A DNA stretch of 53,000 nt from positions 870,066 to 923,065 of the forward strand of contig JAQGDQ010000011.1 in NCBI GenBank assembly GCA_030141605.1, in the 5' to 3' direction. Position 1 is the stretch's first letter; each line of letters opens with the position of its first letter. The stretch is from Tubiluchus corallicola (taxonomy: Eukaryota; Priapulida; Priapulimorpha; Priapulimorphida; Tubiluchidae). Below, piece by piece: positions 9,501-22,100 of the stretch. The notes beneath the pieces were generated by a model. The model saw only the letters and a program-made list of their open reading frames with translations, made no database searches and had not been told where the DNA came from. A program made the translations under genes and the position numbers.

Positions 9501-12040
9501 TTGTAATGTGATAAAAGCAGGCGAAATTGTGACACTTCAGTTATAGAAATTAGGCTGGTTTGGTTCTATTTGCAGAAATTTTAGTGAGGTTGTAGGTTTT
9601 TGACAATTACCAGACAATTCGTTACGCTCGGACATTTAAACAGCTTTGCACTAGTGGTGGATGTCGGTTTCATTTTCATAAGTTATTAATCTGATAGGAA
9701 ATTGATTTGATAATTGGTTTTCATACACAAAAATTAGTAATTTCAAAATTTTAACAAATAACACTTTGAGTGTAACAGATTTGTTATCTTAACCACTGTA
9801 ATGTTTTAATTACATTGTTGGTAGAGAAAGTAAAAAGTATGAAATAAAGAAGCTTTAAATCAGTTTGTTTGATTAGTTTAGAGTTTACAAAACAGCCCAT
9901 TAAAATTGTTTACATCATCATTTACGTGTTCTAAAACATGGCACGCTTCACCTGTTAATACCAGGCACTCCTATCTACCACTGCTGCCCTCGTGCGTCAT
10001 CCCTCAAATCTAGAGTTGTTTTTGCTTATATGTAGTTGTCTTTGTTTACAAAAAACGTGATTGTGCTTATGAGAAGTCTTCATGTCTAAGCTTCTTTGCC
10101 AAGATAATAAGTTACTGCCGGCACAAAGGAACTTGAGTTCACCGCATAATGTCTATGTGTGTATGAAGCTCTGCTGATAAGCCACTGGTATAGCAGCATC
10201 TAGTTTTTCTTGCTGGATTACTTGTCTTTACCTGTCTTGAAGGCAGATTTGTTTTTGAATTCTTCCTTCCCAATGTCTGCAATAAATGTAATGGGCATGT
10301 GATGACATTGCTATATTTATCGTAAGGTTTTTGTGGTTTATCCAAAAAATAGGTGGAACTGGTATAGTTCAGTCGATTTGTGCCGGCAGCTGAAAAAAAT
10401 AATCGATGATCAGAAATTAAAGCCCGAGCCGATTCGATTAATCGGCCCCACCACTACTGTGCACACTGTGTTGTCTAATTTGCGAAGAAGTTAATTAGCT
10501 TCTAATTAGTGAAGAAGCATCGAAATTCAAATTTAAGCTATCTGTCTATTAATGTATGATAAGCACAAAGAGGATTTTAAAAGTTTTAGGACTTTTTCAT
10601 TTAACTGCATTTTTGTTGACTTTTATAGTTAGTTTGACATTATAAACTAATAAGCTTATTCAATTATAATACAGATAACGGCATTTTTATAAAAAAAATT
10701 TGACAGCATTGCATAACATGTCTTCATCCGCACATGGCACAAACATGCTTCATGTTCACGTTCAGACATACACACATGCATGCACACGCTCACACATACA
10801 CACACAACTATGCACGCACACACACACATCAACAAAGACATCACACTTATAACAATTAGCCTAGAACAACTAATTTATTGGACATGAAGATTTTGAAAAA
10901 TTGTGGGTCAGCTAGGATTTGAACCCAGAACCTGGGATTTCATTGCTATTTGAGCTACTGATACAACATGGTAAAGTTGATATGAGACCTTAACAGTACA
11001 CAATCAGGTCAGAATACACAGATGCACACATGGACAATGCATGTCATGGTAATACAAAATTTATGAAGGTTTTGCAAAGACTAAATAAGTTTTTGTTGCA
11101 CAGAGAAATGCTGGTAATGTGTCAGTATCCTAAGCTAAACGGAAATAATTTTTTACGAATTTTTAACCGAACATTTAGCTTTTAAGGAAAATTATTTGTG
11201 ATCTTCTTGTTTTTCTCTGCAAACATCATGTTACCAGCATCAGTGTTTCCCACTTGAAGTATTTTACAGGATGGAAAGAAACCTTACGGTGCTAGATATA
11301 TTGGCTCAATGGTAGCAGATATTCACAGGACGCTTTGCTATGGCGGCATATTTATGTATCCTGCAACTACAGAGAGTCCAAAGGGGAAAGTAAGTGTTCA
11401 TTAAATTCGTAAATGTTTCAATGTCACACTGCGATGCATGTTGACGGTAATAAAGCCACTGCACTGTTACACATGTCAGAAGTCAGCACTCATTTCAGGG
11501 CTTTGCACAGCAATTATTGTAGTGCCACCAAATCTGACTCGCTGTCAATGATAGTCCTGTAAAATACTGAAACAGCAAAGATGTCTTAGCCATGTTCAGG
11601 TGCTTGTGTTTATGTACAATATAATGTTATGTAAGGTAATATAAATATTAACGTTTGCAGCTTAATTTTGATTTCTCCCTTTCGAGAAATTCACCTTGAT
11701 ATACCTCTAAGAACTTAGAGAAATGCTCATGTTTCTGCATTACAGAATAGGATGCAAGCAAGTACTATCTTGTACTAGTTAGTTGTTAACCAAAATTGTA
11801 GAACAATTTTAAATGTGCAGATAGACAATGAAGCTTTAATTTTCTTTTCAGTTACGTTTGATGTATGAGGCTAATCCCTGTGCTTACATAATTGAGCAAG
11901 CTGGCGGTCTCGCTCACACAGGGAAAGAACCGTTGCTCGACGTAGAGCCACAAAGCATCCATCAGAGAACACCGGTGTTCATGGGATCAAAAGATGACAT
12001 CAATGATTTCTTGGCCTCGGTGGAGAAGCATAAGAGTTAA
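3539..12040 (+). CDS. FBP1: Fructose-1,6-bisphosphatase, seven exons, complete
   Basis: Hydrolyses fructose 1,6-bisphosphate to fructose 6-phosphate, the committed cytosolic step of gluconeogenesis. Exons: 3539-3693, 6767-6856, 8034-8202, 8952-9092, 9349-9486, 11270-11389 and 11852-12040; all introns are GT-AG and the frame is continuous, giving 333 residues (human FBP1, 338). Metal and catalytic residues are present: SEE (E93, E94), DPLDGSSN (D114, D117), GARY (R240) and the family signature GKLRLMYE (K271, E277). The N-terminal AMP-site segment reads TGDLSQLL where vertebrate enzymes have TGELTQLL, so the AMP-contacting Thr is Ser; KY at 108-109 is kept. The loop around residues 135-150 is one residue longer than in human. 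The start ATG has an AAA-ATG-G context; the frame upstream is open only from non-ATG codons. Poly(A) candidates are ATTAAA at 12271 and AATAAA at 13331 and 13827. The exon 3 donor could instead be at 8214, but phase and alignment favour 8203. Confidence 0.95.
3694..6766 (+). other. FBP intron 1
   Basis: Phase-2 intron of 3.1 kb (donor GTTAGT, acceptor TTTGTAG). It holds an unusual GC-rich hairpin/direct repeat at 3977-4033. The rest is AT-rich, with a less AT-rich patch near 5740-5960 that looks like an old repeat but which I cannot assign. Confidence 0.7.
3977..4033. repeat. GC-rich hairpin and imperfect direct repeat
   Basis: GCGGTAC (3977-3983) and GGGCT (3986-3990) pair with AGCCC (4020-4024) and GTACCGC (4027-4033): a 12-bp stem with a 2-nt symmetrical internal loop and a loop of about 29 nt. 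The same stretch contains an imperfect direct repeat (GTACACGGGCTGAGCCAAGT against GTACATGGGCAGCCCAAGT), so it may be a local duplication rather than a selected structure. Confidence 0.5.
6857..8033 (+). other. FBP intron 2
   Basis: Phase-2 intron (AAG|GTAAGA ... TTTTCAAG|G). AT-rich; I see no assignable element in it. Confidence 0.7.
8203..8951 (+). other. FBP intron 3
   Basis: Phase-0 intron (AAG|GTATAC ... TTTATCAG). No recognisable feature inside. Confidence 0.7.
9652..10456. mobile_element. Non-autonomous hAT-like element in FBP intron 5
   Basis: Starts TAGTGGTGG (9652-9660) and ends CCACCACTA (10448-10456), perfect 9-bp terminal inverted repeats, with weaker similarity continuing inward (GTCGGTT against GGCCGATT). 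Flanking 8-mers CTTTGCAC (9644-9651) and CTGTGCAC (10457-10464) match 7 of 8, as expected for an aged hAT target-site duplication. No transposase frame is visible, so it is a decayed or non-autonomous copy of about 805 bp. Confidence 0.75.
10740..10828. repeat. Imperfect CA-rich microsatellite
   Basis: Runs of ACACAC interrupted by ATGC and GCTC units, ending near CACACACACACATC. The minus-strand frame of Cys and Val codons across it is a by-product of the repeat. Confidence 0.75.
10911..10975 (-). repeat. tRNA-like relic (possible SINE head)
   Basis: On the minus strand there is a T-arm with 5-bp stem CTGGG/CCTAG (one G-T pair) and loop TTCAAAT, a good Pol III B box (GGTTCAAATCC), followed by CTGACCCACA like the 3' acceptor strand. 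About 35 bases upstream is AGTAGCTCAAATAGC, an A-box-like D arm. The matching 5' acceptor strand is absent, so it is not a functional tRNA; a tRNA pseudogene or tRNA-derived SINE fits. Confidence 0.45.
11390..11851 (+). other. FBP intron 6
   Basis: Phase-0 intron (AAA|GTAAGT ... TTTTCAG). Nothing recognisable inside. Confidence 0.7.
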
Positions 12041-14360
12041 TTATTTTGTACTTGTATTGTATTCATAGTGAACATTTGCGCATGATTAAGATTAAGAACG
12101 TCCTGATCCCTAACAGCAGATTACTGGTTTTAGTTATAGGTATTAGTTTATTAACTTCTCCTTATTAATGGGAGCGTGCTTCAGTTTTAGTGTATTCTTT
12201 TGAAATTGTTGTAAAAGACAGAGAAGTTGTGCTGCCTTTATTGCCACATAGCTGTTGGAAATGATTAGTCATTAAAGCATAATATGTAGTAGCCCATTGT
12301 GCCAAACTTTGTCATTTTTTATCAGTCGTGGTTTGAAATTGTTTTCAGCAGCAGTGGATGAGTTTTGAAAATTTGAATGTCATTCTCACTCAGAAAGTGG
12401 CTTGTTACTAGTCTTGTTTTGCTTTAGAGCTTTCAATTATTCAGTTATTTTACAATATTGGTGTGGAGATAGAAAGGTCGGCAGTTTAAAAATATTCTTA
12501 GTTTAGATTGTCAGTCCATGATACTGTGCAGCGTGAAGGTTTTGCTAATGCAAAGGTTCTGCCGCAGTGATCTTTTCAACGTTTTATGTGACTGTTGAGT
12601 AATAAGTTTCTAACTTACTCTGCGAAATGGCAAAATTGCATGTCGTTAAGTGGCATGTTCTTGTGACCCTGCAAAACACCAGAATTTGATAGATCATAAG
12701 ATTTCATACTCCCTTTCTGTATAAGCATCGTTGGAAATGCAAAGTAATAGCCTTGTTTTGGGATTCTTTATTGCTAATATAATCTTGAAAATTAATTAGA
12801 AAAGCAGATTTTGTGTCTGGTGAATTACCTGCATTGGCCGCAGTTGTACTGGAATCTTTCTGATGTGACTTAATTATTTATGAACTTGTTTATTAATTGT
12901 TTGTTGTTTTGACTGTAGAACTAGCTTATTTATTGAGTTAATAGATTTTTCTGAGTTGAGTACATATGGTTGAGTAGCAGTGCTTGAATCATTTTTTGTT
13001 GTAAAGTTCCTATAAGAATCTTTTAGGTGCCCCATTTTATACAAGCATATTTTGTGTTTATAAACATGAAATTTCTGTTTTTCTTGTTTTTGCTTTGTTA
13101 TATTTTACATAATATATTGCTAAATCAGTACTATTAACAACGCTAAAGTCATTACCTATTAAGGCTGACTTTGAAGCAATACTTCAGTACTGATAGTCAC
13201 AAAGTTTGATAGTAATACTTATCAACTGATCAAGATTCAGTGTTTAGTGTTTCTCTAATATTACATTATTATTATTATTATCATTTTTTAAGTAAAATCA
13301 TGATCAGATTTTTGTCTCACATTCATTGTTAATAAATAGAAATTTATACACCATAAATGATTTTATATTAGATAACAACTTGACACGAATGAGAGTTTTG
13401 CCAAATTTGACTGCTTCAAAGTAAGACCTGTTAGATTTAGCAGCGTAAGGGAACATTAACATTGACATCACAAGTTACATTTACTTGAGGGCAAAATTTG
13501 TTACGAACAATTGTGTAGTCTAAAATTATGTAATTAAAAAAATTGCTTATTGTTACAGAATTATGCATAAGTGATTGTTTATTCTTTTTGTTGGCTTTAT
13601 TGCACATTCATCAAAATACATTGCAAGAGCTCAGTATTCATGCCCTGCCTTGCACCTTGTATTTTAAAGCAGTCTGTTAAAAGGAGGAAGGAATTTCTTT
13701 ATCAATTGGCGCATCATAATAATAAACATAAACAAAATAACGTAAGTAAACTACTGGATCCGTGTTTTTTTAATTTCTTTAAATTTTTGCTGTCATGAGT
13801 CACAATTGTGGCATTTTGCTGTCTGCAATAAAATTGGATATAATTATATATATTATATCATATTATATGACATCGGAAGAACCTGGGTCATCAAGAACAT
13901 TAGTTAAATGTCAGATATTCTTTCAAATATACAAGTGATACATTCATTTAATTGTAATGTCCCGAATACTGTAATTGTACTACATTTTGAAATTTTCTAA
14001 GTTATTTAAATTCACTTGCAAAAAGTTTTAAATAAAATAAGACAAGTCATTTATAAAAAAGTTTAGCTTTCCAGGAACTTCAACTAACACTTTTTTAAAA
14101 GGTAAAAGTTATTTAGGAAGAAATAATGTTCATTTGAATGACTTGATAAAAACGAAAAAAATAAACTGCGTTGTTACTTATGAAAATGAGTGATGCAATG
14201 TAACAATTAGGTACTTGTACTTGCTCTTTACTAGATGGTGCAGTGATTTTTTGGTTTTTCTTTTAAAGCTGTTTACAATCTCGGCATTGACAGCTTCCTG
14301 TGCGCTGTGGCAACTCATTCCATATGTTTTTACTCTCATGGAGAAAGTCTGGTAAACAAT

Positions 14361-15415
14361 TTTAATTCAATTCAATTCAGGTTAATTTACACAAATACAT
14401 ACAATGTACATTGGCAAAGCAATGCAATGGCTGTGTGTAAAGTTATTTTTATAGACAAATGTTAAGATATGGTATACTGATACAAAAATCACGTTTACAT
14501 AAAAATTGTATAATTTAGCAATGAAAAAAGAAAAATGACTTAAAAGTAGTAGGTATCTGCACCAGCTTTTTAAATGAAAGATTGTAAAAATGAGATAATG
14601 AGAGTTGAAAACAATTTGGTTAGAGTCTGCTGTCAAAGTGCTGATTTCTTCTTCCCTAGGAATCGGATTTGTTGCCAAAAGTTTCTTGCATTGATGTCAT
14701 AGATTGTAACCAGTAAGCCAACAAAAAACAAAGAAACAGTATTAAAAATAAAGCCTATAAAAACAAAGAAACAGTATTAAAAACAATTTACAACTATACA
14801 TTATGCAATACAAAATTATACATAGATATTGAAAAATCTCAGCTCTTGAGTAATTGCATTAACATTGAAAAAGTTCAACAAGGTGTAGCCAGTGTTAGCT
14901 TTTTGTTTTTCTTATTTGGAGTTTTTAAATATATATTCTCCAAAATGAATTATGTATATCTTGTTGAACACTACTGTTAAACAGCCACATGAGAGAGGTG
15001 GTATTTCTAGAGAAAAAAGTTAGACTGCGAAGTTTATTTTCATGACTTGTTCTATTTTCAGCAAAAAGTCGGCAGTCAATGTTTCATCTTCTATTTTTTG
15101 TTTTTTAGGTGATGAATTTGCGCAATAATTGCATATTCGTTCTTGTTCTGGTGTTTTGGCATAACGAGCACATTTGATTTCCAAATCACGATCACTCACT
15201 CAGAGTTTGGTAAGAGCTTATCTATGATTTTTGTCCTTAATAATGTTTAGGTAAGGCTCCATTTTGTATTTACATTTTAAACCCCTGTAAAATCTGAGCT
15301 TATTACGGCCTCCCTTTTTCCTAGCGGCATCATGAATCTCGCTAAAAAGTGGATTTTCATATCCAGCATTTAAACTGTTTGCTGTAAAAGATATTTTCAT
15401 TTTTACTGTTCGTTC
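14361..15415 (-). mobile_element. 5'-truncated, decayed non-LTR retrotransposon (LINE) 3' end
   Basis: Minus-strand frame from 15400 to about 15050 encodes, with two in-frame stops, the post-reverse-transcriptase tail typical of CR1/L2-like LINE ORF2 proteins: ...MEPYLNIIKDKNHR, then ALTKL, VSDRDLEIKCARY, then a CxxC knuckle in QERICNYC and a KIED segment. Downstream the frame decays. The element ends at 14361-14380 in GAATT pentanucleotide units (minus sense), a typical LINE microsatellite tail. Only the extreme C-terminal part of ORF2 remains. Confidence 0.75.
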
Positions 15416-15539
15416 TGTCCAAAAAGTGTAATAGGCGTAAGTGATTTTGACGATCGATGATTAGTGCAAGTGGACACGTTATAGGCTAGTAACAAAATAA
15501 CTAAAAAGAATGGAAAAGCAATATAAATTGAATGGAATT

Positions 15540-15695
15540 GAATTGAACTGAAATTAAATAAGTTGTAAGACTCATGTTTTTGCAGCGTTGCATAATTGTA
15601 TTTGTTCTTGTACTTTGATTTTTTTTGTAATTGTAATTTTTTGCTATGATACACTGTTGTATTTGCGCAATAAAATGAAATTGAAAAAAAATCGT
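15540..15695 (+). mobile_element. Possible LINE 3' tail, plus orientation
   Basis: Sequence ending in GCGCAATAAAATGAAATTGA followed by A-rich sequence looks like the 3' UTR and tail of a LINE oriented opposite to the relic at 14361-15415. No coding part is visible, so this is tentative. Confidence 0.3.
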
Positions 15696-16086
15696 AATTG
15701 AAAATTGCCGGGTCTCGAAAGAAATAGAATATCTATATTGCATGTAAACAACAGTGACTAGCTGGCAGCGCGGCGGCGAAACCACGCGCATTCAATCACA
15801 GTGTTCATCACAGTTTTGAATCGTTTTTTCCCGTTGTCTCTCTCCAAAAGTAGCCAATTGTTCATCAGCTCGAAATAACGTGATTTAAAGAAGTCAAGTG
15901 CTATGGTAGCAATGGGTCTGTTGGGGAAACCGTTTTTATTGCTTGTGGGCCGGTATTGCTATGTCAGATTGCTAATTCATCGTTTGTTTTGCTTAAAGCC
16001 TTGAAATTAAAGTGTAATTCTAGCAGCTCCAGGTTTCTTTGCTTCACACAGTATTACGAAAGTAATTGGTATGTAATGGTATACTG

Positions 16087-16094
16087 TATATAAG
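16087..16094 (+). promoter_or_regulatory. Candidate TATA box of NUDT18
   Basis: TATATAAG about 86 bases upstream of the NUDT18 ATG. Spacing allows a short 5' UTR. AT-rich sequence makes chance matches common. Confidence 0.35.
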
Positions 16095-16179
16095 ACATTT
16101 CAGTTTTCATTAGATTCGTTAGTTACCCATCAGAAACTAAGTTCATTTGATGTCATTATTCTCGAATAAAATTAGCATC

Positions 16180-19100
16180 ATGGCCGATAAAACAATGACA
16201 AGTCTTACTGGTGAAATACAGCTGTGTTTGCGTGGAGAAATCGTTTCCAGCAAAGGAATTGTGCCAGACGTGTCTAGCGGCACTGAATCAGGTGAGTGGT
16301 AAATAATTAAAATACTTATTGACTTCTTTCATTTAATTTTGTATTCAAGCTGCAACAACATATGGAAATTGTTGTATTTTCGCTCAAATGTAAAGCATAG
16401 ACATGGCATCCAGAATCCACTGTCGCTTTTCCCTATAGATACACCTTGCTGTTTCTACTGTCTCCCCAAGCTTGTAGGATTTACAGCTAAGTACTTCTTT
16501 CTGAGCTCTGGCTGTTCTTAAAAGCAATAATTATTGTGTAATTTTAGAAACTTGCAAGTTTATAGTGAATATATTTTTCTATTTAGTGTATCTTTTTAAC
16601 TTTTGTCTGTTTGGAGAGCTGTCATTTGTAGCACTTCTTGTGTAATTCCATTGTTTGTAAGTAGGGGTGAGTGTTCTCAACCAGAAAGCGAATTCGAATC
16701 AAATTTGTGACTTTTGAACTCAAACCAAACCGAATATCGGCATTTTCGAATCCGAGTCGAATTAGAATTCAATTTTAAAGGTTTTCACATATATAAATTT
16801 TTGAATCACAAAATAAAAATAGGATTACAAAGCTCATGCATATTACTTCGTTTTGTTCCGCAGCAAAAACACTTATAATTTGTTTAAAAATTGTGCATGA
16901 AAATTGCAACTAAATTGTGCTGATTGCATGATATTTCAAATGTTTTAATGTTAAAGAAAGTACGAATTCGAGCGTTCGATGCTCATCCCTAATTACAAGT
17001 CACTTTAATGACAGTTGTTAAATGACTGATTTGATGCAAAATTATGAAATTGTCAGTTTAACTGACAAACAGCCCTACTGTGTCACGATGGATAGTTTCC
17101 AAACAGCGAAAATATAATTGGCCAAATATGAAAGTGATAGAGAAATAAGCAGTGTGTAGCTTTTAATACGTGCAAAATATATGACACTGTGCTACAAATT
17201 AGTAATAATAAAAGTAGTAACAGTAAAACTATTTTTGGTTAGTTTTCATTGCAATGTTTCACATGCATTGTTGCACTGTAGAAGCTTCAAAACTATTATT
17301 ATTTAATATATAACATTATTTATGTGATGCAAATGTAAATGTATGCTAACTATGCAGAGTAATAGTATGACTATGAAGTACTGTATAGTTTTTCAAATAG
17401 TACTTTAAAAATTTACAGCTCATTCTTTTCCTTGCTATTTGGCTTTACAAGCTGTTTAAATAATAATTATGTGTACTGTACCATAGGTGTGCATTTGCAC
17501 CAAGTTACAATTTATTTGTGTTTGAACAGCAGCCAGCGGTTTTTCAATTATTGCAATACGTTGCAACTAAACTAATGTAGTTATTTCCTTTGATTGATTT
17601 CATAATTGTGTCAATATCGCTAAAGTAATACCACATTTTACTTGGAGCAAACATATATTTATATGCATCTCAATGTGCTGTGCAAAAAACCTCAGAAATG
17701 TTTGTTTATTTCAATTGAAGTATCACATTTTGCCTGGATTCTTTCAGGTGGAAAAGCAAAACTAAAAGTCAAGCAAAATGTTTGCTATATTGTCTGTGCA
17801 CTTGTGCTTAACGAGAATAAAGAATTCTTGATGATACAGGAGTCAAAGCGATCTTGCTTCGGTAAATGGTACTTGCCAGCCGGGAGGATGGAAGCCAATG
17901 AAACTATCGAAGTAAATCAATCAATTTTGTTTTTTTCATCAAAACGGAATTTATTGCCGACTGGTTTCAGACAAAACTCTTCATTATCAAGGCTTAAAAC
18001 AAAGAAATTTACCAAAATTTGGAAACAAAATTGAAGTACAATTCAGCAGTTACCATCCATAGTAAATTCCATTTTGAAGAAGTTACTTTCATTTGCCAAA
18101 TATGGATAAATCTATACTTTTTTCTCTGCGTTTTTTTTTTGTCGGTTTCCTGTGTTTGTTTCAGAGATTTTTTTGTTCATTGGTTTAATTTGGAACCGTT
18201 GCTTAGAATTTCGCTCAGATTTTGTATTATTATAAATCTATAACAAACAGGTGCTAGCGACAGTTGAGAGTTTAATTCTAATTGTCTTTCTCTTTGTAAG
18301 ATTTATTTTTGGCAGAGCTAACAGCTAACCTGGTGTGCAATATAATGCCATTATGACGTAGCTAGAGGCTTTTTTGTTTTGGCACTAAAAAGAGTCTGTG
18401 TAAAACACGATGTAAAATTTTTCTCAGTGTAATTGGCTCGATTCTTAAGGTTGTTGGAAACGTTCTCCTTTACATAGTGTGTTGTTCAACTCACAGGTTT
18501 TCTTGAACTCTCAAGGACTTTCAAAGGTTTACTAATTCAAGACAAAATCATTAGAAGAGGCTGGTTTCTTTGAAAATATGTCCTTCCAGTATGTGCAGGA
18601 AGGCAATAGAAAGAGAAGAACAAGTTAAATTCAGTTAGTGGAACAGAGTGTTGCACTGTTTACATTCTTGTACAACTTGCTTGTAAATGCTTAATGAAGC
18701 AATCGTGTTGAGTGAACTGTATTCTCTTGTGTAATTGCCATGTTCATTATACATGCAGTGCAATTGTTTGACAATATAATTTGCCTTAGTTTAGCTGTTC
18801 AATCATAAAGTATGAGTGGCTTTTTTGGAGGGTGAAGTGGGACAAGAAGATCTATACCTGGATTAAAAAATCTAGAGAACTGCAGTTAGACAAAATCCTG
18901 TCCTTGATTCAATCTGATTTGCCTTAATCTGCACTTACTGGTTTAACGCTGTGTTGCTTATTATTAAGTTGTGCCTAGCCATGGGAGTACCATTTCAGCT
19001 AATTGCTTAGGGCTACCAATTTGAAAGTTAAGAATACCTGACTCTGCTTGGTACTTAGAAAGATGTACAAGAACCTATCGTCAGCTAGACTTAGTAGATC

Positions 19101-22100
19101 TAAAACAGAAAATGTGCCATATCTAGTGTTCGGGAGAGAGTCACTGCGAATGTCGTCGATTTTAATTATTAATTTACCCTGCTATTAGGGCATTCTGGAT
19201 TTGATATGCAGTTTAGCAAGTAATAAAAATATCAAAGACAATGGAATTTGATTGTTAAATAGCCAACATTTTGCAGATGATGTAACTCTCTGGCTTCTTT
19301 TTTGTGATTTTTTTAGCTTTAAGATAAATTTGTGATTAATTTATTTGAGTAGCACTTGCTGGCCACCATAATGATGATTACATGAGATGACCTGGTTTTC
19401 TGTCTGCTGCTAGCATGATTAAATTATGTCTGTAATCTTTATTACGTTGTGAAAGGTGTACTCAGGTGTGGTGGAATTGAGACTGACAAAATATTGAGCT
19501 TGTTGCTGCAGGTTAGGTAATCATTTCATGGTACTAATTATAATTATGTCATGAGTGCATTTTGCAGAAGTATTAGTCTTAACTTTAGCCGTAATGTAAG
19601 TGTACGTGAGTGTAATGTTCTTAATTGTACTTGTTCATTTAATAATATTTATATTGGAATAATTCACAATAAGCAGCCTATGTGTACAGGGCAAGAATTG
19701 TAATTCTTGCACAGCTGTATTATCACTGTCTCTGCTGTTGCTATTTCGTACTTGTTTGTAATGTTATATCGCTACATTCTTTGGCAGAACCAAATTTGCA
19801 TTTTAGGTAGTTAGCAGGCACCTTATCAGGCATCTGCACTGCGAGCTGGAACCAGGGTTGCCATTTTGTATGATGCCCAAAATCCAAAATTATTGCATAT
19901 TTGCAGCAAATTATTATTGCTAATTGTATAATTATACATTTAATAAGTAACTATAACACCAAAAACTCCCATTAATAAGTGTAAAATTAAATTTGTCAAA
20001 ACACAGTAAAATGCGGTTCAATTTCTGCATGTGCAGAATTAAACCTTATCATCATTATCATGAGCATCCTTTTTTTTGGAATTACCGTATTTTTACAAGA
20101 AAATGTGACTATTACTGCAACCAGTATGCTTCAAGCGACAGTAAAATTAAAGATTATTTACTTCCCAGTGCTTAGCAGTAACGTTTTAAATGTTTTCAGT
20201 GCACAGTTTTTTCAAGCTTTTGTTGTTACTAAATTATCATGTGGAATCCAGTGTTCATCGACATGGCACACTTGGTTTTAGCGAGATCCAAACATGGCTC
20301 ATTATCAAAGCTATGCCTCTGAGATGAGGAATTGGTCCCTGAGAAGTGTGTTAGCCATGTTAAGATGTGTGTGCTTTTCCTTTAATGAGGTGCACACAGC
20401 AGGCATTGCTGCATCTTTCTCGTCTTCAGTCACCTGGCACATTCCACCTCCACTTGACTGTTTCTGCCAACCCATCGTGTAAAGGTTAAAGTAAATTGTT
20501 TTTGTTTGCATTGAATAAGCATTTCTAAAGCTCATCTTAATTTCTGTTTGTTTGTAGGAAGCGCTAAAACGTGAAGTTGAGGAAGAGGCTGGATATAAAT
20601 GCCAAATGGAAACTCTGCTTCTTGTCGAGGTTGATCGTGGTTGCCTCTGGTTTAGATTTACTTGCCTTGCTAAAGTTACTGGTATGTGCATCTTATCTTT
20701 GCAACAATATCTGCTAAGGGCTATACAATCTTTTAAATATCTTGTACCTTTCTAATTCATTTTCCTTTGCTCATACTGAAATGTACCTCGCCCATTATTC
20801 ATGCACCTCTGAACACGGTGACGGAATGGTGATAAATCGACTTTTCTTCACTAGTTCTTAACTGAATTTTGAAATGCTTACCTGTTGAACATTGAATCAA
20901 ACTGAAGTAGTTTTTTGTTTTAGTTTTGCCACTGTATATGTATATTTACATTATACATGTATGTTGTTGTTAATTGATTTGGCCATTGCTAGGTAATGTG
21001 ATGATTACATTTTTGCATCAATGTGCAACTGTTTTATTGTCTGACAATGTATTAAATAGAATGTTTTCCCTGCCGAATGTAGAAATCTACTAGGGTGATT
21101 CTAAAGTTATTTGACCAAATTTTAGTTTTGTCTGTCATCTCTACCTGTTAAAGGAGACCTGGATTATTTTTTGTATTTAAAGTATAGTAAAAAGTTCACA
21201 TTTTAACACCTAAAACAATGCAAAGCATTTCTGATAAATAGATAATAGGTTAAAAACTAATTAATAGCAGGCGAGTACAGTTGATGATGAGATCACAACT
21301 AAATGTAATTTTCAACTGCTCAAACATTCCACGAGCATGAGTGAAAATTGAGGTACACTACTACTGTATAATATTCAGTGTGACATCCATAAACTTGGCA
21401 TATTTTAAGTTTACCACTGTGCTCACGCATGAGCTCTCAAACATGTGTATTGCATCATAACTGAACACTTCTGAACTGAGAAGTACAGCACCTGTTTTTT
21501 GTGCAATGCATTTCATAGATGCAAGTACTAGTGACGTGTCCATCTAACTAGTGGATGGCAAAATGCATGTAACAGCAAACAACTAGCCACGCAAACGCAA
21601 AATTATGTTTCTGTGGTAAGAGTACTTTAACGTACGTTATTCTTGAAAAAATAGTATGCTTCATTTCAGTATTTTATAACATAGACTGTTTTGAGCTATA
21701 GTTTAAGACTGGGTCCAGTTTTCCTTTACGCCTGCTGGAATTATGCCTGGATGTGTTTTTACAATATTTTTAGCTTAAAGTGCCTAAGCTTCCTAGTTAA
21801 TCAACCTGCTTACTGGTTACTGGAGCAGTGATCACATGAGCTTATCACTCTGTGTACATTGTCATCTATTGCCATTTTTAAACAGTTTGGCATATCAGTA
21901 TTTGGTATCTAGTATTCAATGACAAGTCCTACTTATTGCATTGATGGTTGTGGCAGGACCAGAACACCATTAATTTTTTTGAGGGTAATCTTCTGAGATG
22001 AGGTAGTGACTTGCAATGTGCGTGCATCCTCCTTCGACAATATAAATGTCCAGAGATAGCAAGGCATGACGTGCAATATTTAGTTGTGTTTTATGTAAGT

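Larger units (their letters stand above)
9487..11269 (+). other. FBP intron 5
   Basis: Phase-0 intron carrying a hAT-like element (9652-10456), an imperfect CA-rich microsatellite (about 10740-10828) and a tRNA-like relic (about 10911-10975). Confidence 0.7.
12041..16179. other. Intergenic region between FBP and NUDT18
   Basis: Contains the FBP 3' UTR (poly(A) candidates near 12271, 13331 and 13827), AT-rich unassigned sequence to about 14340, a LINE 3' relic (14361-15415, minus), a possible second LINE tail on the plus strand (about 15540-15695), and the NUDT18 promoter region. Confidence 0.65.

Noticed and set aside
19854-19870. CAGGGTTGCCA, a possible hAT left end
   Set aside because: No matching TGGCAACCCTG end or target duplication was found nearby.
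20311-20691. 126-codon minus-strand frame overlapping NUDT18 exon 3
   Set aside because: It runs antisense through a real exon and its intron; no recognisable domain, so treated as a shadow frame.
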